64,000 nucleotides of DNA from Candidatus Gastranaerophilales bacterium (GTDB lineage: Bacteria; Cyanobacteriota; Vampirovibrionia; Gastranaerophilales; Gastranaerophilaceae). The notes under the pieces are model-generated. The model ran no database searches and had not been told where the DNA came from. It worked only from the letters and a program-made list of their open reading frames with translations. This document shows positions 43,759 to 51,068 of the stretch, piece by piece. The translations under genes were made by a program, and so were the position numbers. The stretch is from assembly GCA_944325525.1 (NCBI GenBank), contig CALVAK010000005.1:49862-113861 (forward strand). Reading direction: 5' to 3'. How positions within the stretch are numbered: position 1 is the first letter of the stretch; every line of letters starts with the position of its first letter.

Positions 43759-44127
43759 GAATTTTTTAAGGGTGTGAATGATTCCTTTTAACTTGTGTGA
43801 GTTTGGAGTTAATGCATCAGGATGGAAAGGAATATAAGAATTAATTATATTTTCAGGAAGTTCTTCTCCTTTTTCAAGTGTATAAGCAATAAATTCAATA
43901 TATTCATCCTGTTCTTTTTTATACATATTATCTTTAACTCTTATATCTTCATCTGCTTCAAGGTGACACAGTGCATGCCAGCTGGCATTTATTGTTTTGT
44001 CGTCGCAGTCTTTTGGAAAACAAGTTAAAGCATAACTAACGTTAATTTTTTCCGTAAGTACACCAATAAATATTTTTGCAACCTGTTTTCTTAATTTGCG
44101 ATAGTCTACACTTTTACGCTTTTGCAT
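43747..44127 (-). CDS. Hypothetical protein coupled to a BlaI-type repressor
   Basis: 126 residues, no membrane segment. I recognise no domain. It begins basic ('QKRKSVDYRKLRKQVAK') and continues with a mixed segment holding three Cys ('ALTCFPKDCDD', 'HALCHLEADED') and ends 'HTLKKFLCC'. It overlaps the repressor gene by 22 bases, so both are made from one message. In classical BlaI/MecI systems this place is taken by the M56 sensor protease BlaR1/MecR1; this protein is too small and lacks HExxH, so it is not that. Role unknown. Its last 12 bases overlap the convergent helicase gene. Confidence 0.65.
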   Translation of the reverse strand: MQKRKSVDYRKLRKQVAKIFIGVLTEKINVSYALTCFPKDCDDKTINASWHALCHLEADEDIRVKDNMYKKEQDEYIEFIAYTLEKGEELPENIINSYIPFHPDALTPNSHKLKGIIHTLKKFLCC

Positions 44128-44456
44128 TGTTTTTCAAGAGCTTTCATTAATGAATTAATATCATTATTAAAATATTGACCGGCAAGTTTATTAATAGCGG
44201 AAGCAGCCATTTCTTCTCTTGATTCTACTGATTTATAACAAAACTTTTTACCGCTTTTCTGTCTTTTTAATAAATTTTTATCAACAAGACGATCCATTAC
44301 GGTTTTTACTGTAGTATAAGCTCTGATATTCCCGTTTGTGTTAATCTCTGACAAAACTTCGCTTACAGAGATATTTTTAGTACTTATACCGTTTTCTTCC
44401 ATTGTCCATACTGCATTTAATATTTCATTTTCAAGAGTTCCGTGTGTAAATGCCAT
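44106..44456 (-). CDS. BlaI/MecI-family transcriptional repressor
   Basis: 116 residues with the winged helix of the penicillinase repressor family: 'GTLENEILNAVWTMEENG', 'SVSEVLSEINTNG', 'AYTTVKTVMDRLVDKNLLKR' (recognition helix) and 'KSGKKFCYKSVESREEM', then a C-terminal dimerisation helix. The protease cleavage site of BlaI is not evident. Binding is normally to dyads near its own promoter. No beta-lactamase or BlaR1 is nearby; in cyanobacterial relatives such regulators control ATP synthase and other genes. Confidence 0.88.
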   Translation of the reverse strand: MAFTHGTLENEILNAVWTMEENGISTKNISVSEVLSEINTNGNIRAYTTVKTVMDRLVDKNLLKRQKSGKKFCYKSVESREEMAASAINKLAGQYFNNDINSLMKALEKQCKSVKV

Positions 44457-44630
44457 GAATCCTTCCTTTTATATTGTAAAATTAAGTTATTATATAAAAA
44501 AATAATTATAATTGTTTATTACTACTATTATAGCACTTGTTGATAAAAAAAACACTAAATTATGAAATAATATTAAAATCGTCCGGAAAAAATTTACTAT
44601 ATGCTGGAGACAGAAGTGAATTTTTTAAGT

Positions 44631-44660
44631 CTATAGATTAAGTTTGACTGTTTCTCAAAA
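44631..44660. repeat. 30-base direct repeat, left copy
   Basis: Begins CTATAGATTAAGTTTGACTG and ends TTTCTCAAAA; identical in all 30 bases to 44905-44934. The two copies flank palindromic repeat copy 2. Confidence 0.95.
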
Positions 44661-44730
44661 TTTAAGATTCTGGGAAAAAAGTCCGTGGTCTCACAACTCA
44701 ACAAAGAAAATAATAAAAAAATAAATAAAT

Positions 44731-44900
44731 CAGTAATGTAATTGCAGCTTAGATATTACGTTTCTATTTTGTTAATTTCAACCGGAAGCTTTATAACTCG
44801 GCTAACGCCTCAAACAGACAAAGCTCTGACAATGTTTCAATAAACAAAATAACGAAACTCCATATATAGCTGCTCTTACATCACTGCTTTCTTTTAATTA
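44731..44900. repeat. Dispersed palindromic repeat, copy 2
   Basis: About 160 bases. Ends CAGTAATGTAATTGCAGCT and the complement of AGCTGCTCTTACATCACTG pair at 16 of 19 positions. Inner arms 'cgtttctattttgttaat' and 'aaacaaaataacgaaac' and the central AAGCTTTA/CAAAGCTC pair are as in copy 1. The central loop has GGCTAACGCC. Flanking similarity to the other copies extends a little past both ends. Confidence 0.9.
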
Positions 44901-44904
44901 TACT

Positions 44905-44934
44905 CTATAGATTAAGTTTGACTGTTTCTCAAAA
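44905..44934. repeat. 30-base direct repeat, right copy
   Basis: Exact second copy of 44631-44660, immediately right of the palindromic element. Confidence 0.95.
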
Positions 44935-45006
44935 ATCTTAGATTTTGAAAAACGGTTTGAAGTTTTATAATCCAATGAAAACTTTTTTAATTGTGAACTT
45001 TATTTC

Positions 45007-46272
45007 TTAAAATAAATAATTAAATTCAAGGTGCCCGATTTTCACGGTATCGCCTTCTTTTATACCTGCTTCTGTAAGAGCATCAAATACACCCATTGAT
45101 TTTAATATATTTTGAAATCTGTAAAGTTGTTCCGTATTTCTGCCGTCGGTAACATTTGCCAGTCTGAATATCTTGCCGCCTTCTACAATATATGTGTGTT
45201 TATCAACTTTATATACACTGTATGAACTGTCATCATTATCAAATGCGGCATTATCTTCTTCTACGTCAACTTTAATAACAGGTTTGGGTATTTCATCTAC
45301 TTTTTGCGAAATAAAATGCAGAAAATCGTTCAGATTCTCTCTTGTTACTGCTGATATTAAAAATACATCTTTTGAAATTTTTTTAAATTCGTCAAAATAT
45401 TTTTTGCAGATGTCATCACTTAAAGTATCAATCTTGTTTAGTGCTATTACCTGATAAACTTTTGAAAGCTGTTCTGAATGTTTTTTTAGTTCTTTATTTA
45501 TTAATTCATAATTTTTTAAAGGATTTTCGTCCGTTATATCTATAATATGAATAAGAAAACGACAACGCTCTACGTGTCTTAAAAATTCGTGTCCTAGCCC
45601 TATTCCCTCCGAAGCTCCTTCTATGAGTCCGGGAATATCAGCTACAACATAAGCGTCACCTGTATCTTTCTTAACGACACCAAGATGAGGAGTAATGGTT
45701 GTAAATGGATAATCTGCTATTTTAGGTTTTGCTGAACTTATAGCACTAATTAATGTTGATTTTCCGGCATTAGGCATACCTAAAAGACCAATGTCGGCAA
45801 TAAGTTTCAACTCAAGTTCAAGCGTTCTTTCAATTCCGTTTTCGCCAGGTTCGCAGTATTGCGGTGCACGTTTTTGTGCTGTGGCAAAGCATGCGTTTCC
45901 TCTTCCGCCTCTGCCTCCTTTCGCAACGAGAATTGTTTGCTCGGGCATGTTCAAATCAGCAATAATTTTATCTGTTTCTACATCTCTTACAACAGTACCT
46001 ACTGGAACTTTTATATATAAATCTTTTCCACATCTGCCGTGCTGGGTTTTTATGTACCCGTTTTCTCCATTTTCGGCTTTAAATACAGATTGGTATTGGA
46101 AATCCATTAATGTTGACATATCTTCTGTTGCACAGAGGTATACATCACCGCCTTTGCCGCCATTTCCTCCGGCAGGCCCGCCTTTGTCAACATATTTTTC
46201 TCTTCTCCAGGCTACAATACCGTTTCCACCTTTGCCGGAGAGAATTTTTATTCTTGCTTTATCTAAAAACAT
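45007..46272 (-). CDS. obg: GTPase Obg (ribosome assembly, with OCT domain)
   Basis: 421 residues. Glycine-rich Obg fold (1-158) with 'ILSGKGGNGIVAWRREKYVD' and repeated 'GGxGG'; G domain with 'GLLGMPNAGKSTLISAIS', 'DYPFTTITPHLG', 'VADIPGLIEGASEGIGLG', 'NKID' and 'ISAVTRENL'; and a C-terminal OCT domain ('YRFQNILKSMGVFDALTEAG'). Obg binds the 50S subunit and links assembly to ppGpp. OCT is typical of Gram-positives and some others. It stands alone and is bordered by palindromic repeats on both sides. Confidence 0.96.
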   Translation of the reverse strand: MFLDKARIKILSGKGGNGIVAWRREKYVDKGGPAGGNGGKGGDVYLCATEDMSTLMDFQYQSVFKAENGENGYIKTQHGRCGKDLYIKVPVGTVVRDVETDKIIADLNMPEQTILVAKGGRGGRGNACFATAQKRAPQYCEPGENGIERTLELELKLIADIGLLGMPNAGKSTLISAISSAKPKIADYPFTTITPHLGVVKKDTGDAYVVADIPGLIEGASEGIGLGHEFLRHVERCRFLIHIIDITDENPLKNYELINKELKKHSEQLSKVYQVIALNKIDTLSDDICKKYFDEFKKISKDVFLISAVTRENLNDFLHFISQKVDEIPKPVIKVDVEEDNAAFDNDDSSYSVYKVDKHTYIVEGGKIFRLANVTDGRNTEQLYRFQNILKSMGVFDALTEAGIKEGDTVKIGHLEFNYLF

Positions 46273-46298
46273 TCCTTTTCCTTTATTATTTATTATTA

Positions 46299-46358
46299 TA
46301 AAACAAAATTACAAAACTTTATATATACCTGTTCTTACATCACTGTTTTCTTTTTAAT
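46299..46358. repeat. Palindromic repeat, copy 4 (right half only)
   Basis: About 58 bases aligning with the right part of copies 1-3, from 'aaacaaaattacaaaac' to 'cttacatcactgttttc', with about ten differences. The left arm is missing, so this relic cannot form the long hairpin. Confidence 0.8.
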
Positions 46359-46415
46359 CATATATAGTAATTTGAGTTTTAATCTAACAAAAAAAATAAT
46401 AAAAAATTAGAGACA

Positions 46416-46563
46416 TTAGTAATGTAATTGCAGCTTGGATATTTTTCAACTGGAAGCTTTGCAGCCCGGCTACGCCTCAAACAGACAAAGCTCTGACAAT
46501 GTTTCAATAAACAAAATAACGAAACTCCATATATAGCGGCTCTTACATCACTGCTTTCTTATT
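46416..46563. repeat. Palindromic repeat, copy 3 (left arm shortened)
   Basis: About 148 bases. Outer arms (TAGTAATGTAATTGCAGCTT and CGGCTCTTACATCACTGC) and central loop with GGCTACGCC are kept, but about 20 bases of the left middle arm ('ccgtttctattttgttaat') are deleted, so the right middle arm 'aacaaaataacgaaac' is unpaired. Confidence 0.88.
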
Positions 46564-46597
46564 AATTTCAGATTAAGGTTTACCCAACAAAAAATCT

Positions 46598-47233
46598 TTA
46601 TGGAACTAACAATTCAAAACAATTTTTTTTAAAACGTAAAATACCATCATCACGCATTCTGCACAATTCTCTTGACATGGCACTTCTGTCTACACATAAA
46701 AATTTTGCCATCTCTTCACGTGAATAAGGTATAGTAAAAGGTTTTCCGTCAATCTTATATTTTTCAAGGAGCATTAATATTTTTTCACGTGTGGTTTTCT
46801 GCCCTATAATATCTATTTTGCTGTCTAATAAAGAATTTCTTCCCGAAATCATTTTCATAATATTTCGAATTAATTGCAAATGATAAGGACAGAGTTTTGT
46901 GCAGGGCGTTATAACTTTTTCAAACGGAACGTACAATATTTCACAGTTTGTTTGTGCAACAATATCAACCGGACTTTTATTTATGCCGAGGCATACGATG
47001 TTGTGACCGAAAATATCATTTACAGCAAGATTTTCAATGACTGTTTTTTTCTGATTAAAATTTTTTATTATTTTAATGCTGCCTTCAAGCACAATCCCTA
47101 AACTGTCAATTTTAGAGCCATTTCTTAATACATAAGAATCTTTTTTATATACTTTTGTTTTTATTCCGGTACATTTTAAAAGTTCCAGTATTTCATTGTT
47201 TTCAATATTTTCAAATAAATCAATTTTAAGCAT
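46598..47233 (-). CDS. Crp/Fnr-family transcriptional regulator
   Basis: 211 residues: cyclic-nucleotide-like beta barrel (about 20-110, 'YVLRNGSKIDSLGIVLEGSI', 'NDIFGHNIVCLG'), a dimer helix, and a C-terminal winged helix with 'YSREEMAKFLCVDRSAMSRE'. The 'PCTKLCPYHLQLIRNIMKMI' segment with two Cys is the form common in anaerobes; whether it binds a cluster or heme is unknown. The effector-binding Arg/Glu of Crp is not seen, so it probably does not bind cAMP. Overlaps the secreted-protein gene by one base, same operon. Confidence 0.88.
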   Translation of the reverse strand: MLKIDLFENIENNEILELLKCTGIKTKVYKKDSYVLRNGSKIDSLGIVLEGSIKIIKNFNQKKTVIENLAVNDIFGHNIVCLGINKSPVDIVAQTNCEILYVPFEKVITPCTKLCPYHLQLIRNIMKMISGRNSLLDSKIDIIGQKTTREKILMLLEKYKIDGKPFTIPYSREEMAKFLCVDRSAMSRELCRMRDDGILRFKKNCFELLVP

Positions 47234-48363
47234 TATGTTTTTTTTCTTTTCTTTTTCTTTTTTTCAAGTTTAGAAATATTTAGGTCTTTTCTGGCATTTT
47301 CAACAGAAATTTTAGCAAGCGGTTTATGCGTTTTTTTATCATAAAATACAAGCCAATGATGGCGTTTTGGATTGTCTACAGAGAAAGAAAGTATGCCCGA
47401 TACGCTTTCGCCTTTTTTAATTTTTTTCATAGCTAGAGAATTTCTGTAATCTGTGAATATTGAAGGGTTATAACTGCTATGAAGGTCATTGACAAGAGCA
47501 ATATCAAAGGTTGAGAAATCTGTTTTTGAATTATTTCTTATAATTAAATCCAGAGAAATTGTATTTAAGTTTCCAAATGGATCTTCTTCAAGAAAGATGT
47601 CTGTTATTTTGACATCAAGTCCTTCATAGAATATTTCATCCTGCCTTACGGCATCATGGGTCATAACTTGTATCGGTTCTGAACTTTTGATTCTTACTTT
47701 AATTTCATCACCCGGTGCAATAAGAACATCTTTTCCTTTTCTAAATAAACTCATACCTAAGGCTACTACACCGCCTATAGCTGCACCGCCGGCAAGAGTA
47801 TAACCGTAACTTGCGACAGCAGTTCCAATTCCTAATAATTCAACTGCAGCAAGTGCTCCCGCAACACCGCCTACAGCCGTATATGTAACATCTTCGGCTA
47901 TTGTTTTACTTATTGATTTGGCAGGTGTGAGTTTTGATGTCATACCTCCTTCAATAGGGATTTCTCTTCCATCAGGCGTAATCAGATAATCAAAAGATAA
48001 TTCAATATACCCGTCACGTCCCATTCTTTTAGGATCTACAATGTTTTTTATACTTCCGTGAGCAACAGTACCTACAGGAAGTAAAACCCCGCTTTCTGCA
48101 AGAACATCTTCAGATACTACTGCAAAAAATTCATCGCCTTCTACCGATGTAGCTCCTGCAAGAACTTGAGATACTGTTAAATTTATAGAACTTTCTTCGT
48201 CTATCCTTTTTGTTTCTTGAGTAAAAATTTTATCTTCTTCAATGTTTTTTACATCTGTTTCTTCAATATGTCCTTGAATCGGAGTTGAAGCATATACAAA
48301 AGGAAACGAATTTGTATAGCAGAAACATATTATTATTAATAATGCTGTTATTTTCTTTTTCAT
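47233..48363 (-). CDS. Secreted protein with glycine-zipper segment and VirB10/TrbI-like region
   Basis: 376 residues. Signal peptide (MKKKITALLIIICFCYTNSF...). Residues about 60-160 have 'GVLLPVGTVAHGSIKNI' and 'LITPDGREIPIEGG', similar in rhythm to the TrbI/VirB10 beta-barrel ('IPxGTxxxG... PDGxxIxLxG'); residues about 175-210 contain a Gly-x-x-x-Gly-rich hydrophobic helix pair ('GGVAGALAAVELLGIGTAVA', 'GAAIGGVVALGMSL'), suggesting membrane insertion. The C-terminal domain is beta-rich and the very end is a Lys cluster (KKKKKRKKT). Likely envelope-located. No conjugation gene is near. Candidate promoter at 48387-48414. Confidence 0.65.
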   Translation of the reverse strand: MKKKITALLIIICFCYTNSFPFVYASTPIQGHIEETDVKNIEEDKIFTQETKRIDEESSINLTVSQVLAGATSVEGDEFFAVVSEDVLAESGVLLPVGTVAHGSIKNIVDPKRMGRDGYIELSFDYLITPDGREIPIEGGMTSKLTPAKSISKTIAEDVTYTAVGGVAGALAAVELLGIGTAVASYGYTLAGGAAIGGVVALGMSLFRKGKDVLIAPGDEIKVRIKSSEPIQVMTHDAVRQDEIFYEGLDVKITDIFLEEDPFGNLNTISLDLIIRNNSKTDFSTFDIALVNDLHSSYNPSIFTDYRNSLAMKKIKKGESVSGILSFSVDNPKRHHWLVFYDKKTHKPLAKISVENARKDLNISKLEKKKKKRKKT

Positions 48364-48386
48364 ATTACCACCGGTCTAATAATATT

Positions 48387-48414
48387 ATTTTACTATACGG
48401 TAAAACTATTTCAA
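48387..48414 (-). promoter_or_regulatory. Candidate promoter of the secreted-protein/Crp operon
   Basis: Minus strand TTGAAA, 16 bases, TAAAAT, 24 bases before the start codon; ribosome site GGTGG. It is divergent to the gatB promoter. Confidence 0.5.
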
Positions 48415-48430
48415 AGAAATTAAAATACTT

Positions 48431-48459
48431 TTGTTAATCAAGAATATTCATGTTATTAT
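48431..48459 (+). promoter_or_regulatory. Sigma-70 promoter of gatB
   Basis: TTGTTA, 17 bases, TATTAT, with the gatB ATG 35 bases downstream and 'agaggttt' as ribosome site. Confidence 0.6.
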
Positions 48460-48493
48460 TTAACTGAAAAATGGATAATCAGAGGTTTTTAAG

Positions 48494-49954
48494 ATGTCAA
48501 TGGCAATAATGGAAGAATTAAGACAAAAATATGAAGTTGTAATAGGACTTGAAGTACACGCACAGTTAAAGACAAAGTCTAAAATATTTGCGTGTGATTC
48601 TACAGAATTTGGAAATGAACAAAATACTCAGATAAGTCCGGTAACACTCGGTATGCCGGGTGTACTTCCGGTATTAAATAAAGAAGCGGTTAATATGGGG
48701 ATATTAACAGGGCTTGCATTGAATTGCACGATTCCGGAATATTGTAAATTTGACAGAAAACAATACTTTTATCCGGATCTTCCGAAAGGATATCAGATTT
48801 CACAATATGACCAGCCGATTTGTGTAAACGGTTATATTAATATTGAAGGTAAAAAAATAGGTATTACAAGAGCTCATCTTGAAGAAGATGCAGGGAAACT
48901 TGTTCATATGGGTTCATCAGGTATAGCCGGTTCAAGTTATTCACTTGTTGACTTGAATAGAGCCGGGACACCACTTCTTGAAATAGTGTCTGAACCCGAT
49001 ATGAGATCTTCTGATGAAGCAAGAGCATATATGGAAGAATTGAGAACAATATTGAGGTATATAGGTGTGTGCGACGGAAACCTTGAAGAAGGTTCAATGA
49101 GATGCGATGCCAATATATCTGTAAGACCAAAAGGACAGGAGGCTTTCGGTACAAGAGCCGAAATTAAAAATGTTAACAGTTTTAAAGCACTGCAAAGGGC
49201 TATTGAATACGAAATAGACCGCCAGATTGATATTGTTGAATCAGGTGAAAAAGTTATTCAGGAAACAAGATTGTGGGATGATAATCAAGGTATAACAAAA
49301 TCAATGAGAGGAAAAGAAGATGCCCACGATTATAGATATTTTCCGGAACCTGACTTAATGCCTTTGAAAATTTCGAGAGAATGGGTAAATGAAATAGCAT
49401 CGAAAATGCCTGAATTGCCTCAGGCAAGAAGAGAAAGATATATTTCGCTGGGTTTAACTCCTTATGATGCTAATGTTCTTGTTGAGCAAATGGATATTGC
49501 ATTATTCTATGATAAAGTTCTTGATTTGAAAGCTGATGCAAAAGTTGCAAATAACTTTCTTATGAAAGAAATTGCTGCTTATATGAAAGAAGAAAAAGTT
49601 ATGCTTGAACAGACAAAGTTAACTCCGGAATCTTTTGCACAACTCATTAATCTTGTAACTTCAGGTGCTATATCAAATAATATAGGAAAACAAATTGTTA
49701 TAACTCTTTTGAAAGATGGCGGAAGTGCTAAAGATATTGTTGAAAAACAAGGTTTAAGCGTTATTTCTGATGAGGATTCTTTGAAAGCAATTATAGATAA
49801 AGTTGTAGAATCAAATCCGTCACAGGTTCAGCTTTATAGAGGCGGAAAAGATAAATTGTTTGGTTTCTTTGTAGGACAGGTAATGAAAGAAACTAAAGGC
49901 AGAGCAAATCCTCAAGTGTTAAATAAATTGCTTAAAGAGGCTCTGGATAATTAA
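48494..49954 (+). CDS. gatB: Aspartyl/glutamyl-tRNA(Asn/Gln) amidotransferase subunit B
   Basis: 486 residues, standard length. 'YEVVIGLEVHAQLKTKSKIF', 'VTLGMPGVLPVLNKEAV', 'FDRKQYFYPDLPKGYQISQY', 'LEEDAGKLVHMG', 'DLNRAGTPLLEIVSEPD' and 'RCDANISVRPKG' define GatB, and the C-terminal YqeY-like domain is complete ('GRANPQVLNKLLKEALD'). It converts Glu-tRNA(Gln) and Asp-tRNA(Asn) to the amide forms with GatA and GatC, which are not in the window. A terminator follows at 50015. Confidence 0.98.
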   Translation: MSMAIMEELRQKYEVVIGLEVHAQLKTKSKIFACDSTEFGNEQNTQISPVTLGMPGVLPVLNKEAVNMGILTGLALNCTIPEYCKFDRKQYFYPDLPKGYQISQYDQPICVNGYINIEGKKIGITRAHLEEDAGKLVHMGSSGIAGSSYSLVDLNRAGTPLLEIVSEPDMRSSDEARAYMEELRTILRYIGVCDGNLEEGSMRCDANISVRPKGQEAFGTRAEIKNVNSFKALQRAIEYEIDRQIDIVESGEKVIQETRLWDDNQGITKSMRGKEDAHDYRYFPEPDLMPLKISREWVNEIASKMPELPQARRERYISLGLTPYDANVLVEQMDIALFYDKVLDLKADAKVANNFLMKEIAAYMKEEKVMLEQTKLTPESFAQLINLVTSGAISNNIGKQIVITLLKDGGSAKDIVEKQGLSVISDEDSLKAIIDKVVESNPSQVQLYRGGKDKLFGFFVGQVMKETKGRANPQVLNKLLKEALDN

Positions 49955-50014
49955 AAGCTTATTTTGTCCGGAAAGAATTCACGATAAATTGCGACACTAG
50001 ATTATATTACAAAT

Positions 50015-50053
50015 CAAAAAGAGATATAAAGTTAACTTTATATCTCTTTTTTT
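50015..50053. terminator. Bidirectional intrinsic terminator
   Basis: AAAAGAGATATAAAGT and its complement, with A-run and T-run at the ends, between the convergent gatB and the pilin-tail frame. It can end both transcripts. Confidence 0.92.
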
Positions 50054-50069
50054 CGTTTATACTATGTTA

Positions 50070-50318
50070 TTAGGGGATTAGACCACCGAATAAATCTTTT
50101 AACCAGTTTAAGAAATCATTCCAATCAGGCCAAGTATCAGGATCCCATAAATCAAAGAAAGGATTGTCTTCATCGGGTTGATTGTTATCTTCTTCAGGTT
50201 CATCCTGAATAGGAGGTTGTTCTTCTTCCGGTTCTTCCGGCTCATCTTCCGGAGGTGTTACAGAAGGCTTATCCTCTTCAGGTTGTTCTCCTGAATCCTG
50301 GTCAGAGTCTTGTCCCAT
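50070..50318 (-). CDS. Acidic, proline-rich pilin tail frame separated from the pilin by one stop codon
   Basis: 82 codons beginning ATG immediately after the pilin's TAA and in the same frame. About half is Glu/Asp/Pro ('EQPEEDKPSVTPPEDEPEEP'), followed by a Trp/Phe-rich amphipathic end ('FFDLWDPDTWPDWNDFLNWL' then 'KDLFGGLIP'). It has no ribosome site of its own and no signal peptide, so as a separate protein it would be a cytosolic oddity. It looks like the C-terminal extension of the pilin, cut off by the stop. Possibilities are a nonsense mutation, readthrough, or coupled reinitiation. It ends 17 bases from a terminator. Confidence 0.5.
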   Translation of the reverse strand: MGQDSDQDSGEQPEEDKPSVTPPEDEPEEPEEEQPPIQDEPEEDNNQPDEDNPFFDLWDPDTWPDWNDFLNWLKDLFGGLIP

Positions 50319-50960
50319 TTAACCATCAGTACCGCCACCGGTTGCTGTAGATGACGAAATATCAGCACCACCTGATACACCGCTGTCAAACATAACTTCC
50401 TGTGTAGGAGCACCGTAAGGAACAATCTTTTGTGAATAAATCATTGCTTGATAGATATCTTTCGGTCTCTTTGAAGAAGTTGTAATTGTATTCGGTTTTC
50501 TTGCTCCGTTTACGTCTATCCACATATTTGGAGAAGCTGTATTTGCTGTACAAGGGTTAATGTTGTAAGCATCGCAAGCACCTGATTCGCTATCATTGTT
50601 AGCTGAAGAGAAGGAAGTGTCTACGCAGAACATTAAACCGTCTTGAGTTGTAAATACTGAACCGCCTGAGCATACATTTGTGTTTGTGAATGCGGTTGAA
50701 CCTTCAATTGTGCTCATTCTTGTTTTAAATACACCGTCAACAAGTTGTGAAGCTGTTGTATAATCTTGTGCTGACAAACCTTCTAATGCATAATGAAGAG
50801 TTAATGCCTGGTTTGTAGCTGAAATAGCTTTCTTCAAAGCAGAACGAAACTCTTGAGCATTAGTATTCTGCATTAATGTAGGTACTGTCATTGCAGCGAT
50901 TACACCAATGATTACCAAAGTGATTAAAACTTCGGCAAGAGTGAAACCTAATTTTTTCAT
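50319..50960 (-). CDS. Type IV pilin-like (pseudopilin) protein
   Basis: 213 residues with a type IV prepilin signal and hydrophobic helix at residues 5-27 (GFTLAEVLITLVIIGVIAAM), Glu at mature +5. The globular domain carries four Cys ('NVCSGGSVF', 'LMFCVDTS', 'GACDAYNINPCTAN') fit for two disulfides. It ends in a Gly/Ser/Thr linker ('GGADISSSTATGGGTDG') that breaks off at TAA, continued in frame by the acidic tail frame. Promoter with TTGACG-17-TATAAT is at 51011-51039, so strong expression is expected. Secretion or adhesion pili in a diderm are the likely context; no pilus machinery gene is in the window. Confidence 0.88.
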   Translation of the reverse strand: MKKLGFTLAEVLITLVIIGVIAAMTVPTLMQNTNAQEFRSALKKAISATNQALTLHYALEGLSAQDYTTASQLVDGVFKTRMSTIEGSTAFTNTNVCSGGSVFTTQDGLMFCVDTSFSSANNDSESGACDAYNINPCTANTASPNMWIDVNGARKPNTITTSSKRPKDIYQAMIYSQKIVPYGAPTQEVMFDSGVSGGADISSSTATGGGTDG

Positions 50961-51010
50961 AATTTTTTTTACCTTTCGTCTTTTTCGAAACTTAATCCAA
51001 ATACCAAATA

Positions 51011-51039
51011 ATTATATAATTTTGCTGGTTATTCGTCAA
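51011..51039 (-). promoter_or_regulatory. Sigma-70 promoter of the pilin gene
   Basis: On the minus strand TTGACG, exactly 17 bases, TATAAT; about 50 bases before the start codon, with ribosome site 'gaaagg'. Confidence 0.8.
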
Positions 51040-51068
51040 GAGCTATAATTTCCGGCAAAATGCTGTAT

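Larger units (their letters stand above)
44457..45006. other. 550-base intergenic region: repeats, no gene
   Basis: Holds palindromic repeat copy 2 with a 30-base direct repeat on either side of it, and an imperfect TCAAAATCT/AGATTTTTGA hairpin at about 44928-44950 that may weakly end obg transcription. TATAAT-like boxes near 44530 on the minus strand probably serve the BlaI gene. No coding frame. Confidence 0.7.
46273..46597. other. 325-base intergenic region with repeat copies 3 and 4
   Basis: The space between obg and the Crp-family gene is almost filled by a half copy and a shortened copy of the palindromic repeat. The obg promoter and ribosome site ('aaaggaatg' type, before 46272) lie in the left end. 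No gene is seen. Confidence 0.7.

Noticed and set aside
45791..46357. 188-codon plus-strand frame antisense to obg
   Set aside because: Mirrors the glycine-rich Obg fold as Pro/Ser-rich sequence, the usual shadow of GGxGG codons; no ribosome site.
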